Part shown: one piece after another, positions 46,754 to 56,088 of the stretch
Layout: the number at the start of each line of letters is the position of its first letter
Numbering within the stretch: the first letter of the stretch is position 1
Source of the DNA: Pricia antarctica
GTDB lineage: Bacteria; Bacteroidota; Bacteroidia; Flavobacteriales; Flavobacteriaceae
NCBI GenBank assembly: GCA_011050085.1
Contig: DRGL01000028.1
Span: 81,892-145,891, forward strand
Direction: 5' to 3'
DNA length: 64,000 nucleotides
Notes under the pieces: model-generated
Told to the model about the DNA's origin: nothing
The model's database searches: none
What the model saw: only the letters and a program-made list of their open reading frames with translations
Made by a program: the position numbers and the translations under genes

Positions 46754-48334
46754 TTACTTCCTGTTGACTAAATCCATTAAGTTGACATCATTACCCAATA
46801 AAATTTCGGTCGGATTAATGCGTCCTTCTTCGGGGCCATTTTCCAGCTTTAGTACGCCTCTTGGACATACCGCAGAACAGATACCGCAACCGACGCAGCT
46901 AGAACGTACGATATTTTCGCCTTTTTGAGCATAGGCACGTACATCGATTCCTTGTTCACAATAGGTAGAACAATTACCGCAAGATATACATTGGCCGCCG
47001 TTCGTAGTTATTCGAAAACGAGATTTGAACCGTTGTACAAATCCTAAATAAGCGGCCAATGGGCAGCCAAAACGGCACCAAACCCGATTGCCGAAAATAG
47101 GATAAAACCCGGTGCCTATCACCCCTGCAAAGATAGAACCAATAGCCAGACTGTAAACATTTTGAACGCTTTGGGTCTTTATACCCATCACGGTACCCGA
47201 TTCCGAGAAAAAGCTATACAGTGTCATCACCGTCATCACAACGGCAAAAACTAGCACCCCATGAATCAGCCAACGCTCGACCTTCCAAGCGAAAAGTGAT
47301 TTATCGGAATGTTGGCGGTAGGGATCCCCAAGGGTCTCAGCAAGACCGCCACATCCACACACCCAGGAGCAGTACCATCTTTTGCCAAAAAAGTAGACCA
47401 TAACGGGTACGGCAACTAAGGTTAAAGCAATGCCCCAGACCAAGATAAAAAGCCCGATCCCGCCGCTGCTCATTAATTCGTTTAAGTTCCAGCTAAAAAA
47501 GAAATCGTAATCTAGTGGAAAAATATTCTTGAAATCGTAGTAGGGCATTTGCAGGCGCACCATTATCTCAGGTATCAAAAAGGCAAATACAATTTGAAAA
47601 AATAATACCGAGGTAGTACGCACCATTTGGTAGACATTGTGACGATATTTGATATACATACGTACCGCCATCACGGTCATAACCGTGCAATACATAAAAC
47701 CGTAAACGAACCAATGTCCGGCGGGATTGCCACTTAGACTTTCACTTATCGGGTCTACGAGATAGGTCCAGTTTACAGCAAATTGTGGCGCAAAATAGAG
47801 AACCAGATAAAAGGAAACCAAAAAAACAAAAACCGCCCAAGCAATCCAACCGCGATTTGTAGAATTTTGATGATAGATACCATCGTTTTTTATACCCGCT
47901 TTTCCTAAGAGAATGACGTTCGGCAGAATGAATAGTAATGCTCCGATAATCCCTAAACCAAAGGTCAAGAACCACATTACTCCTTTATTTTGAGCGATAA
48001 ATCCAGTACCCGAAGCCTTTCCTAGTAAGGCCGCCATATCTTTGCCCGAGGTGTAGATTACCTTGTCGTATTCTTTATTTTCTCGATGTTGGGCATTAGC
48101 TTGGTTGAGAGATTTCTTAACTTCAGCTGATAAGCCCATCATACCATTAAATTCTTTCCCGACCACGTTATTGTTAATCTCTTCAACAAACAGCTCACTA
48201 TTAAAGTCTTTATCCTTGACGATATCATCGAAGTTGCTTTGATCTAATCGGTAAGCGCCAATTAAGGGCAAGATGGTAAATATGCCTAGGCCTATTAAGA
48301 AAACGACTAGACCACTATATTTAATTGTTTTCAT
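46754..48334 (-). CDS. NapH/NosR-like membrane 4Fe-4S protein
   Basis: 526 residues with about seven membrane segments and a C-terminal cytoplasmic domain with two cluster motifs: CISCGNCSTYC and CVGCGICSAVCPRG. The loops WYCSWVCGCGGLAETLGDPY and RFGCPLAAYLGFVQRF correspond to the CxxxCP-type loops of the NosR/NapH/RdxA group. It should carry electrons across the inner membrane; the acceptor is unknown. It lies 90 bases after the FAD oxidoreductase gene, probably in one unit. Confidence 0.88.
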   Translation of the reverse strand: MKTIKYSGLVVFLIGLGIFTILPLIGAYRLDQSNFDDIVKDKDFNSELFVEEINNNVVGKEFNGMMGLSAEVKKSLNQANAQHRENKEYDKVIYTSGKDMAALLGKASGTGFIAQNKGVMWFLTFGLGIIGALLFILPNVILLGKAGIKNDGIYHQNSTNRGWIAWAVFVFLVSFYLVLYFAPQFAVNWTYLVDPISESLSGNPAGHWFVYGFMYCTVMTVMAVRMYIKYRHNVYQMVRTTSVLFFQIVFAFLIPEIMVRLQMPYYDFKNIFPLDYDFFFSWNLNELMSSGGIGLFILVWGIALTLVAVPVMVYFFGKRWYCSWVCGCGGLAETLGDPYRQHSDKSLFAWKVERWLIHGVLVFAVVMTVMTLYSFFSESGTVMGIKTQSVQNVYSLAIGSIFAGVIGTGFYPIFGNRVWCRFGCPLAAYLGFVQRFKSRFRITTNGGQCISCGNCSTYCEQGIDVRAYAQKGENIVRSSCVGCGICSAVCPRGVLKLENGPEEGRINPTEILLGNDVNLMDLVNRK

Positions 48335-48424
48335 TAGTACGTAATTCTTTGTGGCATTTGTGAATGCGAGCAGTTTCTTATCAGAATTTTTATTTTCTTC
48401 GACATGCTTTTACTTCCTTATTGG

Positions 48425-49774
48425 CTAAGCGCTATTAAAAATCCGTTTCCAACTTTTTTTCTTTGGATAAATGTTGGTTCCAAATTCCACATTGTATTTT
48501 GAGACGATTTTGCCTTCATATTTTGAATAGAGTTCAGGGTCGAAATTGGCATCTTTCAAGTATTCAATTACGTAATCCGTATGACGCTCTTCCGTCAACC
48601 AACGGTCGAATATTTCATGCCGCATTCGGATGCCAAATGTGTTGATACCTAAGAATTGCTTGGAATCTTTATGGAAAGCTATGGTAATACAGAGATTCTC
48701 GGTGGCATGTCGCCAGTGGAAATGTCTTTCATAGTTTTTTTTGCCTTCGGTACTAAAAACCCATCCATAGGTTTGATATTCGATATCTAAAAATTTGGCG
48801 GAGTTGAACCAATGTCCGGGATTGTATGCTATTCTGTTACCGCATACGGTTTGCGCCAAGGCTTCACCCATCATACGGCCCGTATACCACACTGCCTCAA
48901 TGGGTCTGCGATTACCTATAGCTTCATGTTGTTGGGCGCAGTCGCCAATAGCATAGATGTCTTTAATATTTGTCTCCAAATACCTATTTACTTTTACACC
49001 ACGGTCAATTTCGATGCCGGAATTCTTAAGGAAGTCAATATTCGGAGTTACACCCGCAGTTAGTCCGACCAAGTCACAGGCTATCTCTTCCCCGTTTCCT
49101 TTAATGGTAATTGCGCGGGCACGACCATTTTCACCAGCGAGAATCTCACCCAATTCAGCACCGAGGCGCAAGTCAATGTGATGCGCCTTAATATGTTCAT
49201 TAATCATTTGCGATTCGCCATCGGGTAGTACGCCGTTCCAAAAACTGTCTTCACGGACCAAAAAAGTCACAGGAATATTACGGCTTCGTAGCATTTCTGC
49301 CATTTCGATACCAATAAGTCCACCACCCACTATCACTGCCCGTTTGCAGACCTGATTGTTCGGCGCAATGACTTCCATTTCATCAAGGTCCTGTTTTGAA
49401 TATAAACCCTGAACGCCTTTTAGATCCTGCCCTGGCCATCCGAATTTATTTGGCTTTGAACCTGTGGCAATAATCAAGGTGTCGTAGGCCAACTTTTTAT
49501 TGTCCCCCAAGTTCAAGGTTTTGTTAACATGGTCTACCTTGGAAACATAGGCGTTGATAAGGTAAATCCTATTTTTCTCCCAAAACCAATTTTCATAGGG
49601 TTGTGTATGCTCGAATTTCATGTGGCCCATGTATACATACATTAAGGCGGTGCGCGAGAAAAAGTAATCGGACTCCGCAGATACGATTGTAATCTTTTTA
49701 TCGGATAGTTTTCGGATGTGTCTTGCTGCCGTAACCCCTGCAATTCCGTTTCCAATAATGACAATGTGTTCCAT
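48425..49774 (-). CDS. FAD/NAD(P)-dependent pyridine nucleotide oxidoreductase
   Basis: 449 residues. FAD motif VIIGNGIAGVTAARHIRKL at the start, NAD motif AVIVGGGLIGIEMAEML in the middle, and the FAD-site ATG/GD motifs LIIATGSKP and IYAIGDCAQQH. It resembles NirB-type and rubredoxin-reductase-like proteins, but has its own C-terminal domain with NTFGIRMRHEIFDRWL. It could pass NAD(P)H electrons to the Fe-S membrane protein encoded next. The partner is inferred from the arrangement only. Confidence 0.88.
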   Translation of the reverse strand: MEHIVIIGNGIAGVTAARHIRKLSDKKITIVSAESDYFFSRTALMYVYMGHMKFEHTQPYENWFWEKNRIYLINAYVSKVDHVNKTLNLGDNKKLAYDTLIIATGSKPNKFGWPGQDLKGVQGLYSKQDLDEMEVIAPNNQVCKRAVIVGGGLIGIEMAEMLRSRNIPVTFLVREDSFWNGVLPDGESQMINEHIKAHHIDLRLGAELGEILAGENGRARAITIKGNGEEIACDLVGLTAGVTPNIDFLKNSGIEIDRGVKVNRYLETNIKDIYAIGDCAQQHEAIGNRRPIEAVWYTGRMMGEALAQTVCGNRIAYNPGHWFNSAKFLDIEYQTYGWVFSTEGKKNYERHFHWRHATENLCITIAFHKDSKQFLGINTFGIRMRHEIFDRWLTEERHTDYVIEYLKDANFDPELYSKYEGKIVSKYNVEFGTNIYPKKKSWKRIFNSA

Positions 49775-49941
49775 AAAATTTTACGGTAGGTTAGGCTTCT
49801 GTCGCATCTAAAGGTAATAACTTAATCGACGATGGTAATTTAGAACGGTTTTAAATATTTTACTTTGTGATGTGTTTGATGGTCGATTACGAACACGTAA
49901 ATTATTGATTTATAAAATTTAAATAATTTCTAAATTCAAGG

Positions 49942-49949
49942 TAGTTTTG
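49942..49949 (+). promoter_or_regulatory. Possible -7 element before the DUF547 gene
   Basis: TAGTTTTG fits TAnnTTTG, 56 bases before the ATG. No clear -33 element. Confidence 0.3.
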
Positions 49950-50005
49950 TAGGGTTTTGAGGCCTTTCTCGACTCATGCAATAACACAATCAAGAAAACA
50001 GGATT

Positions 50006-50725
50006 ATGAGATACGCAATACTAATGTTCGTGGTTATACTCTTTTCGACACAAGTAGGACGCTCTCAAAGCCCATCTGACTTTTTTGCGAAGGCCGATAG
50101 TTTCTTCAAAACCTACGTTAAGGACGGAAGAGTTGATTATCGGGCTATCAAAGAAAATCCTGCCCAGCTGAACACGCTGGTCGAGATATCAAAGGGAATT
50201 TCGGTAACTAAAGATAATGCGGCGGAATACAAGGCCTTCTGGATCAATGGGTATAATTTACTGGTCATTAAATCCATTGTTGAAAATTACCCTGTGAAAT
50301 CCCCCCTTGAGGTTAGTGGGTTTTTCGATGAGGCCAAATGTAATATTGGCGGAAAGGATATTACCCTGAACGATATTGAAAACAAACTTTTGCGAAAGAA
50401 TTTTCCATCGGAACCACGGTTTCACTTTGTCTTGGTTTGTGCCGGATTGGGATGTCCTCCAATAATCGATGAAGCTTATATGCCCAAAACCTTGGATGCA
50501 CAGTTGGAAGCGCAGACCAAGTTGGCTCTGAACAATCCGAATTTCATCAAAATCAACAAAAACAAAGTGCAAATTTCCCAGATTTTCGAATGGTATAACG
50601 AAGACTTTACCAAGAACGGACAAACTCTTGTTGATTTCATCAATACATATCGTATCAATAAGTTGCCTGAGAACACGGAGACATCCTTTTATACCTACGA
50701 CTGGACCTTGAACGAGATTGAATAG
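50006..50725 (+). CDS. DUF547 domain protein, secreted
   Basis: 239 residues with a Sec signal (LMFVVILFSTQVGRSQ). DUF547 blocks are KAFWINGYNLLVIKSIVE, DITLNDIENKLLRKNF, RFHFVLVCAGLGCPPI and YMPKTLDAQLEAQTKLAL. The function of the domain is not established; its Cys/His-containing core resembles transglutaminase/NlpC-type folds in some analyses. It is a lone gene, with 580 bases of empty spacer after it. Confidence 0.9.
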   Translation: MRYAILMFVVILFSTQVGRSQSPSDFFAKADSFFKTYVKDGRVDYRAIKENPAQLNTLVEISKGISVTKDNAAEYKAFWINGYNLLVIKSIVENYPVKSPLEVSGFFDEAKCNIGGKDITLNDIENKLLRKNFPSEPRFHFVLVCAGLGCPPIIDEAYMPKTLDAQLEAQTKLALNNPNFIKINKNKVQISQIFEWYNEDFTKNGQTLVDFINTYRINKLPENTETSFYTYDWTLNEIE

Positions 50726-51307
50726 TACATGTTTTTAATAATTTTTGAGGAAATAATTTTACTAAAGTAGTCGACTTTTAAACTCCATAAATAGAAACAT
50801 TTATTCGGCGATTTTTCCGACGCCAGCCTGAGCTTTAATTCACAATCAAAAAGGTAATTACGTGCCTTGCAATCGATACTAAATACGGAACATTTGCTAG
50901 CTGTTATTTGAAAATTAATAGTGTTTTATAAGCTATACTATTTCAACAAAATCTACTGTTTTTAAAAGTTGTTTATAATAGGGCATTATACTCACGATGC
51001 TAGAAAAAACAAATTCCTTCCAGAATTATTTCGCTCTCGGTCATGAAATTAAGTTTCAGTTATCAGCTGCCTTAATCTTATAGCAATCATATAAGACTTT
51101 GATTCGGGAATGTTTTTTTCTAAGTTTTGTGCAGTAGTTTAGTTTTTAAATATAGGCACTTTTCGATGTTATCGAATATTTTTTGAATGTGTTTTAGACT
51201 GCTTAATGCAATTCCATAAAGTTTGAGAACATCTTTTTAGAGTAAAGTAGGGAACTCCCGAAGTGAAAAAAATAAAGCCTATTTTAGGGTCCTAGAAATA
51301 AGCATAC
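50726..51307. other. 581-base intergenic region
   Basis: No gene recognised. A 28-codon frame from the ATG at 50998 is open but has no visible ribosome signal or family match. A short imperfect stem (GGCG...CGCC) near 50807-50825 might terminate the DUF547 transcript. Confidence 0.4.
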
Positions 51308-52309
51308 ATGAAAAATATAGGCCTCATCGTCTTTAGTCTGTTCCAATTATATGGTGTTGCCCAAGAATCTAAAAAGATTAACGGTGTTAGTTTTGTTGCC
51401 TCCCGAGAAGAAGTCGTTCAAGAACATGTGGCAGAGGTCGTACGTTTGAATGCCAATCATGCGGCAATTATGCCTTTTGGTTTTATCAAGGAGATAAGTT
51501 CTCCTGAAATTATTTTCAACACAGAGCGGCAATGGTTTGGTGAGACCGCAAAAGGAGCGGAGCAATACATCGCACTTTTGCATTCAAATGGTATTAAAAC
51601 CATGGTTAAGCCTCAAATTTGGATTTGGAAGGGCGAGTTTACGGGTACGTTAAAAATGAGTTCGGAAGCGAACTGGAAAGCATTGGAAGAGTCTTACGAG
51701 GATTTTATCCTAACCTATGCCCGGTTAGCGGAAACCGCAGGATCTGAACTGTTCTGCATTGGTACAGAATTAGAGCAATTTGTGATGATGCGTCCTGACT
51801 TTTGGAAAAGCCTCATTGCTAAAGTTCGAAAAGTCTACAGTGGCAAATTAACCTATGCTGCAAATTGGGACGAATACCCAAATGTACCGTTCTGGGAAGA
51901 TTTGGATTATATCGGTATCGACGCCTATTTTCCGCTCTCGGAAGAAAGAACCCCTACCGTGGCTCTGTTGAAAGCGGGCTGGCAAGATCATAAAGAAAAA
52001 ATCAAATCACTATACAGTACCTGTTCCACCCCGGTTCTATTTACGGAATTCGGCTATCGTAGTATGGACCAAAATGCCTGGAAACCTTGGTTGGTGGATC
52101 GGCATGAAGAGCCTGTTAACCTAATTTCACAAGCGAATGCCACGCAAGCGATTCTCGAAGAATTTTGGACTGAGGACTGGTTCGCGGGAGGCTATGTTTG
52201 GAAGTGGTTTGTCGACCATAAAAAATCTGGAGGCGAAAAAGACAATCGGTTCACTCCGCAGAACAAGCCCGCAGAAAAGGTGTTGCGTGAATTCTATAAA
52301 AAATATTGA
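51308..52309 (+). CDS. GH113-like glycoside hydrolase (beta-mannanase type), secreted
   Basis: 333 residues with a Sec signal (LIVFSLFQLYGVAQ). A TIM-barrel hydrolase with the GH113 features: IGTELEQFVM with the likely acid/base Glu154 and LFTEFGYRSM with the likely nucleophile Glu247, plus KPQIWIWKGEFTG and DYIGIDAYFPL. GH113 enzymes act on beta-1,4-mannans. No Cys lipobox is seen, so it is a periplasmic or secreted protein. It is not grouped with other glycan genes. Confidence 0.85.
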   Translation: MKNIGLIVFSLFQLYGVAQESKKINGVSFVASREEVVQEHVAEVVRLNANHAAIMPFGFIKEISSPEIIFNTERQWFGETAKGAEQYIALLHSNGIKTMVKPQIWIWKGEFTGTLKMSSEANWKALEESYEDFILTYARLAETAGSELFCIGTELEQFVMMRPDFWKSLIAKVRKVYSGKLTYAANWDEYPNVPFWEDLDYIGIDAYFPLSEERTPTVALLKAGWQDHKEKIKSLYSTCSTPVLFTEFGYRSMDQNAWKPWLVDRHEEPVNLISQANATQAILEEFWTEDWFAGGYVWKWFVDHKKSGGEKDNRFTPQNKPAEKVLREFYKKY

Positions 52310-52553
52310 ACCTAGCGGCTCACGGCGAAATTCCTTTAGGAAAGGATGTGGTTTAAGGGGACGACTAAAAGCAATATTAAGGAGTGTTTTGGGATTTTTG
52401 CATAAACCAATTAACAATGTCGTTTATGGAATAGATTATGGCAACGGAATGACCAAAAAATATTTCAGGAAGTTTACATAGAAATAGATCGGTATTCTAA
52501 AACACGGAAATAAATCCAAAACCACAATCCAAATCAAAATGGGAAGTGTTCTT

Positions 52554-53372
52554 CTATTTATCTAACGCTACAACATCAACGGTCTCGATTCTTGACAATT
52601 CTTTAAGTTCATCCATTTCATAAAGTTCTGGAAGTTTTTTCAAAGGTGTGCCGAGTGGTGCCTCATAATTGATATAGTTCTGGAAGCGAATGCCGGCTAT
52701 TGTTCTGGGGTCATACGCACTCCGAAACCTTACTCCACCATCATTGGTAGCATAACTATAGGCCAAATAATCAATCGTGCCCGTTTTCGAATTTAGCCAA
52801 TACATGAAGGTATCGTCATGGTCAGTACCGCCACCAGCTTCATCAAAGCTAACGAGAAGTATATCATACTCTTGATTTTTGATAGTTGTTCGGCCTTCGA
52901 AAGATTTGTTCACCGCAGCATCTTGTAGTTTATAGGGTAGGGTGGCGAAATAGATAACTGAATTCAGGGCCTCTGTGTACTTTGTAATATCCTTTTCCGA
53001 AAGTTCGGTATTCTTCCCATTTATGGTTCGGCTAAAGGTTCCATTTTCGAGCACATCACGGATTTCATTGCCATCTTTTTGACTCGTAGTACTATAGATA
53101 TAGCCCTCTTTTTTGTTGTGAAAAGTGTACCTGTTTTTCCTAAATTTAAATTCATAATGTGCCGTATCGTAAAGTTCGCCTCCGTGGGCCGCAATGGTCT
53201 TTGTCACTAAGCTGTCGGCTTTGTCCATTGTCGTTGTTTTTGATTGAGCATTCCCTTTTTGGGTAGCAACACCCATTTCATCGGATGTATCCGTATTCTT
53301 TTTTCCGCCCGTATTACAGGAACATACGAATACGAGTAGTATCGCACACAAGATTAAAATTATATTTTTCAT
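52554..53372 (-). CDS. DUF6503-like outer-membrane or periplasmic lipoprotein
   Basis: 272 residues with a lipoprotein signal (ILLVFVCSCNTGG) and a polar linker. The folded part begins ADSLVTKTIAAHGGELYDTA and contains FKFRKNRYTFHNKKEGYIYS, YDILLVSFDEAGGGTDHDD and GIRFQNYINYEAPLGTPLK, a layout like LolA/LppX-type beta folds. Function unknown. A second protein of the same style is encoded at 54740-55648, the two flanking the amidase gene. Confidence 0.8.
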   Translation of the reverse strand: MKNIILILCAILLVFVCSCNTGGKKNTDTSDEMGVATQKGNAQSKTTTMDKADSLVTKTIAAHGGELYDTAHYEFKFRKNRYTFHNKKEGYIYSTTSQKDGNEIRDVLENGTFSRTINGKNTELSEKDITKYTEALNSVIYFATLPYKLQDAAVNKSFEGRTTIKNQEYDILLVSFDEAGGGTDHDDTFMYWLNSKTGTIDYLAYSYATNDGGVRFRSAYDPRTIAGIRFQNYINYEAPLGTPLKKLPELYEMDELKELSRIETVDVVALDK

Positions 53373-53464
53373 ATTCGGTTTGCCTATCTATTTAAAGGAT
53401 GGCTTTGTTGATTATCTAGTTAACTAAATTTACGTAGCAGGTTCAAAATTACGGAAGCGTTCTT

Positions 53465-53472
53465 TAATTTTG
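53465..53472 (+). promoter_or_regulatory. Possible -7 element before the amidase gene
   Basis: TAATTTTG fits TAnnTTTG, 59 bases before the ATG at 53532. No clear -33 element. Confidence 0.3.
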
Positions 53473-53531
53473 TACTGAAATCGATGTGTATTAGGCATTG
53501 GTTGAATTTTTGGTTTGAAATTTAATCTTGA

Positions 53532-54593
53532 ATGAATTCGTTTCCCTTCTTTCGAATTTGTAAATGTTGCATCCCACTTTTAGTGATGGGGATGTCAATG
53601 TCATGCTTTGCGCAAGATTCATTACAGACCGTTATTGCTCAAAAGGGGGATGGTATTTTATCTCTTTTGCGTAAACAGGGGGTCGACCCTTATGCCAGCT
53701 ATGATGATTTTATAGCGATGAACGTTGACAACCTTCGCGATGGCGTACATCTGTATGCAGGTCGTGAATATCGAATTCCTCCAGCGGAACTTGATACGGT
53801 TACGGTTGTGGATACTATCCAAAGAAAAACATCCGAAATTAAAAACATTAAAACTAGGGAAATTCCCATTTTAGGGAAAGAGCATTCTACGGTACTTATA
53901 AAAAGTGATCGGCTTGCTGGCACGATATATTATTTGATATCTGGTCACGGCGGACCCGATCCGGGTGCTATGGCCAAATTTGGTGGTAATACGATTGCCG
54001 AAGATGAATATGCATATGACATCACATTGCGTTTAGCGCGGGAATTGATTTCGCACGGTGCCATGGTATATGTTATTATTCGTGACGAAAACGATGGTAT
54101 TCGCGACGACCGTATTCTTAAACTTGATCGCGATGAGGTCGCCTATTTGAATAAAACAATTCCTCTAAACCAAGTAAAAAGACTGAAGCAAAGGGTAGAT
54201 ATTGTCAATGAACTTTATGAAAAACACAGGGGTGCCTATCAGCGATTAATTGTCACACATATTGATAGCCGAAGTGTCGGGAAGAATATCGACGTATTTT
54301 TTTACCATCACGAAAATAGTAAGAACGGAAAAAAACTGGCGGAGAGTATTCATAAAACGTTTCAGAAAAACTATCAAAAGTATCAGCCCAATCGGGTTTA
54401 CTCAGGTACATTTGAAGACCGGACATCTTTATATCTGGTAAAAAAAACACGTCCGGCCATGACATTCATCGAAGTGGGCAACATTCGTAATAAAAAAGAT
54501 CAGCGGCGTATTTTGTTTTACGAAAACCGCCAGGCCCTTGCCAAATGGATTTCTGAAGGTGTTTTGCTAGATTATGAGGGTGATCAGTGGTAA
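53532..54593 (+). CDS. N-acetylmuramoyl-L-alanine amidase (Amidase_3) with LysM-like domain
   Basis: 353 residues with a Sec signal (VMGMSMSCFAQ). Residues about 30-85 have a LysM-like pattern (VIAQKGDGILSLLRKQGVDP, DDFIAMN, LYAGREYRIP). The C-terminal domain is Amidase_3 with zinc ligands in ISGHGGPDPGA, a conserved Glu in AEDEYAYDITLRLA, His in VTHIDSR, and the catalytic Glu in TFIEVGNIRN. It should cleave peptide stems from glycan strands in cell division or recycling. It is monocistronic, between two minus-strand lipoprotein genes. Confidence 0.9.
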   Translation: MNSFPFFRICKCCIPLLVMGMSMSCFAQDSLQTVIAQKGDGILSLLRKQGVDPYASYDDFIAMNVDNLRDGVHLYAGREYRIPPAELDTVTVVDTIQRKTSEIKNIKTREIPILGKEHSTVLIKSDRLAGTIYYLISGHGGPDPGAMAKFGGNTIAEDEYAYDITLRLARELISHGAMVYVIIRDENDGIRDDRILKLDRDEVAYLNKTIPLNQVKRLKQRVDIVNELYEKHRGAYQRLIVTHIDSRSVGKNIDVFFYHHENSKNGKKLAESIHKTFQKNYQKYQPNRVYSGTFEDRTSLYLVKKTRPAMTFIEVGNIRNKKDQRRILFYENRQALAKWISEGVLLDYEGDQW

Positions 54594-54739
54594 CCTTTCT
54601 ATTAAACCTTCGGCCGAGTAATTTTTAAAAAGTCATGTGTAATTTTGTCATTCCCGTTGAAAAACTGGACTTGCTTTATAGCTTAGCCTAACCTTTAAAA
54701 GATAAACTCAATTCGAATTATCATCTGCCACTACTTCCA

Positions 54740-55648
54740 TTACAGCCCCTCTAATACTTTAGCATCTTTAGGCACCTCGAAATAGGACGACTCCAACTCC
54801 GGTAAAAATTTTATTTCCGAAAGTGTAATGTCCGTGATATATTCCCCGGGTTTATCCTCTTCGGTCAGCCAGTAGGTTTTGTACTTTTTTGGAAACGTAA
54901 TGCCGTCGACAGTCTGCTCACCAGAAAGTTCCATAAATTTCTCGGGGGTGTGTTTTCCCTTTTCAAAATAACCGGGGTAGGAAACGACATACCGTATGAC
55001 CTCGAGTTTCCGTGATCGGATGTTGAAATAGAGAATATAATAATCATCGGGCGCATCGCCGGTACCTGCATCAAAAGTGACCTTGATCGCATGGTAAAGA
55101 TTATCTTTAAATTCCACTTGGCTCAAAAGTTCTAGATTGGTGCCTTCCCCTTCGAGTACAAAGGGTTGCGCCATGAAAAAATAGGGTGTAAGTGACCAGA
55201 AACGGGTATTATAATTGAATATAGTGCTGTCTTTAGCCTTTAACCAAGCCTCTTCACCGTTCCAGCCGAATTGTTGGGTCGAATCAACGGCAGAATAATG
55301 TCTGGCCCGACTTCGCCAAGTATCAATGGTTTGATAGGTGTTTCTGGGCTCGCCGCCATCTAAAGGCTTATAATCAAAATGAAACGAAATGGGACCGTTT
55401 GCAAACCAATTTGATAGTCCGCCATGGGCTTCCATGGCATCCCAAACAATTTTTCCGGCTTCGCTCAACTGTAATTTTTCTTTGGCCTTTAGTACACGGT
55501 TTTCAATCCAATTCTCAGGAACTATGGCCAATTCGCTTTGGGGCTTCGTTGTTTCAGCATTGGAATCTTTTATTTGCGATTGTTTTTCTCCGCAGCTTAG
55601 AGCCATTATCAATGGAGTCAGCAGAAGAATAAAAACTTTTTTTCTCAT
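54740..55648 (-). CDS. Second DUF6503-like lipoprotein
   Basis: 302 residues from the ATG at 55648, chosen because MRKKVFILLLTPLIMALSCG is a clean lipoprotein signal with Cys19; an upstream ATG at 55678 would spoil it. The body starts GKIVWDAMEAHGGLSNWFA and has DDYYILYFNIRSRKLEVIRY and GITFPKKYKTYWLTEEDK. Its overall layout matches the 52554-53372 protein (an AHGG segment near the start, substrate-pocket-like beta strands). Function unknown. Confidence 0.8.
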   Translation of the reverse strand: MRKKVFILLLTPLIMALSCGEKQSQIKDSNAETTKPQSELAIVPENWIENRVLKAKEKLQLSEAGKIVWDAMEAHGGLSNWFANGPISFHFDYKPLDGGEPRNTYQTIDTWRSRARHYSAVDSTQQFGWNGEEAWLKAKDSTIFNYNTRFWSLTPYFFMAQPFVLEGEGTNLELLSQVEFKDNLYHAIKVTFDAGTGDAPDDYYILYFNIRSRKLEVIRYVVSYPGYFEKGKHTPEKFMELSGEQTVDGITFPKKYKTYWLTEEDKPGEYITDITLSEIKFLPELESSYFEVPKDAKVLEGL

Positions 55649-55734
55649 AAAATCTGAATTTATCGTAAAGATAAGCATGCGATTGAAGTGTTTTTGTTTT
55701 ACTGGAAACTTTTGTGGCTCAAATTGACATTCTG

Positions 55735-56085
55735 CTACGTTTTAGGTTTCGGCAGGTTACCGATCAGCTCGCTATTTTTTTTGATCAGTTCCGAAATACT
55801 ATGGGCCGCTTCTTCAAATTGTTCAAAATCTTCCGCAAGCAAGAGCCAAGTTTTAATGCCGTAGGTTTTAATATTTCGTAGGCCGCTGATGTGATGGTTT
55901 AGTCGTTGGTGGTGTTCCTTTTTAGATGCTATCCAAATGCCGTTATCCTCTGGCGCAGTTTCTTTTTTTCGAAGCGCAAAAACGATTTTTTCCTGGATGT
56001 AAAATGCATCGACACCGAACATCTTTTTATGCCGTAAAGGAAGCGGGTACAAGAATTCAAGAAAGAAGTCGTATGGATAATTCAC
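55735..56085 (-). CDS. Small TfoX-N-like protein
   Basis: 116 residues, no signal. HKKMFGVDAFYIQEKIVFAL resembles the first motif of TfoX N-terminal/YjbR-like domains. It is preceded by the glycosyltransferase gene with a 3-base gap, so the two are co-transcribed. The function is unknown and the family assignment tentative. Confidence 0.7.
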   Translation of the reverse strand: MNYPYDFFLEFLYPLPLRHKKMFGVDAFYIQEKIVFALRKKETAPEDNGIWIASKKEHHQRLNHHISGLRNIKTYGIKTWLLLAEDFEQFEEAAHSISELIKKNSELIGNLPKPKT

Positions 56086-56088
56086 AGA

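Noticed and set aside
50998..51084. 28-codon frame in the spacer before the GH113 gene
   Set aside because: No ribosome signal, no match and no context supporting it.
52137..52481. Frame overlapping the 3' end of the GH113 gene and its spacer
   Set aside because: It starts inside the GH113 gene out of frame and has a basic, unstructured translation.
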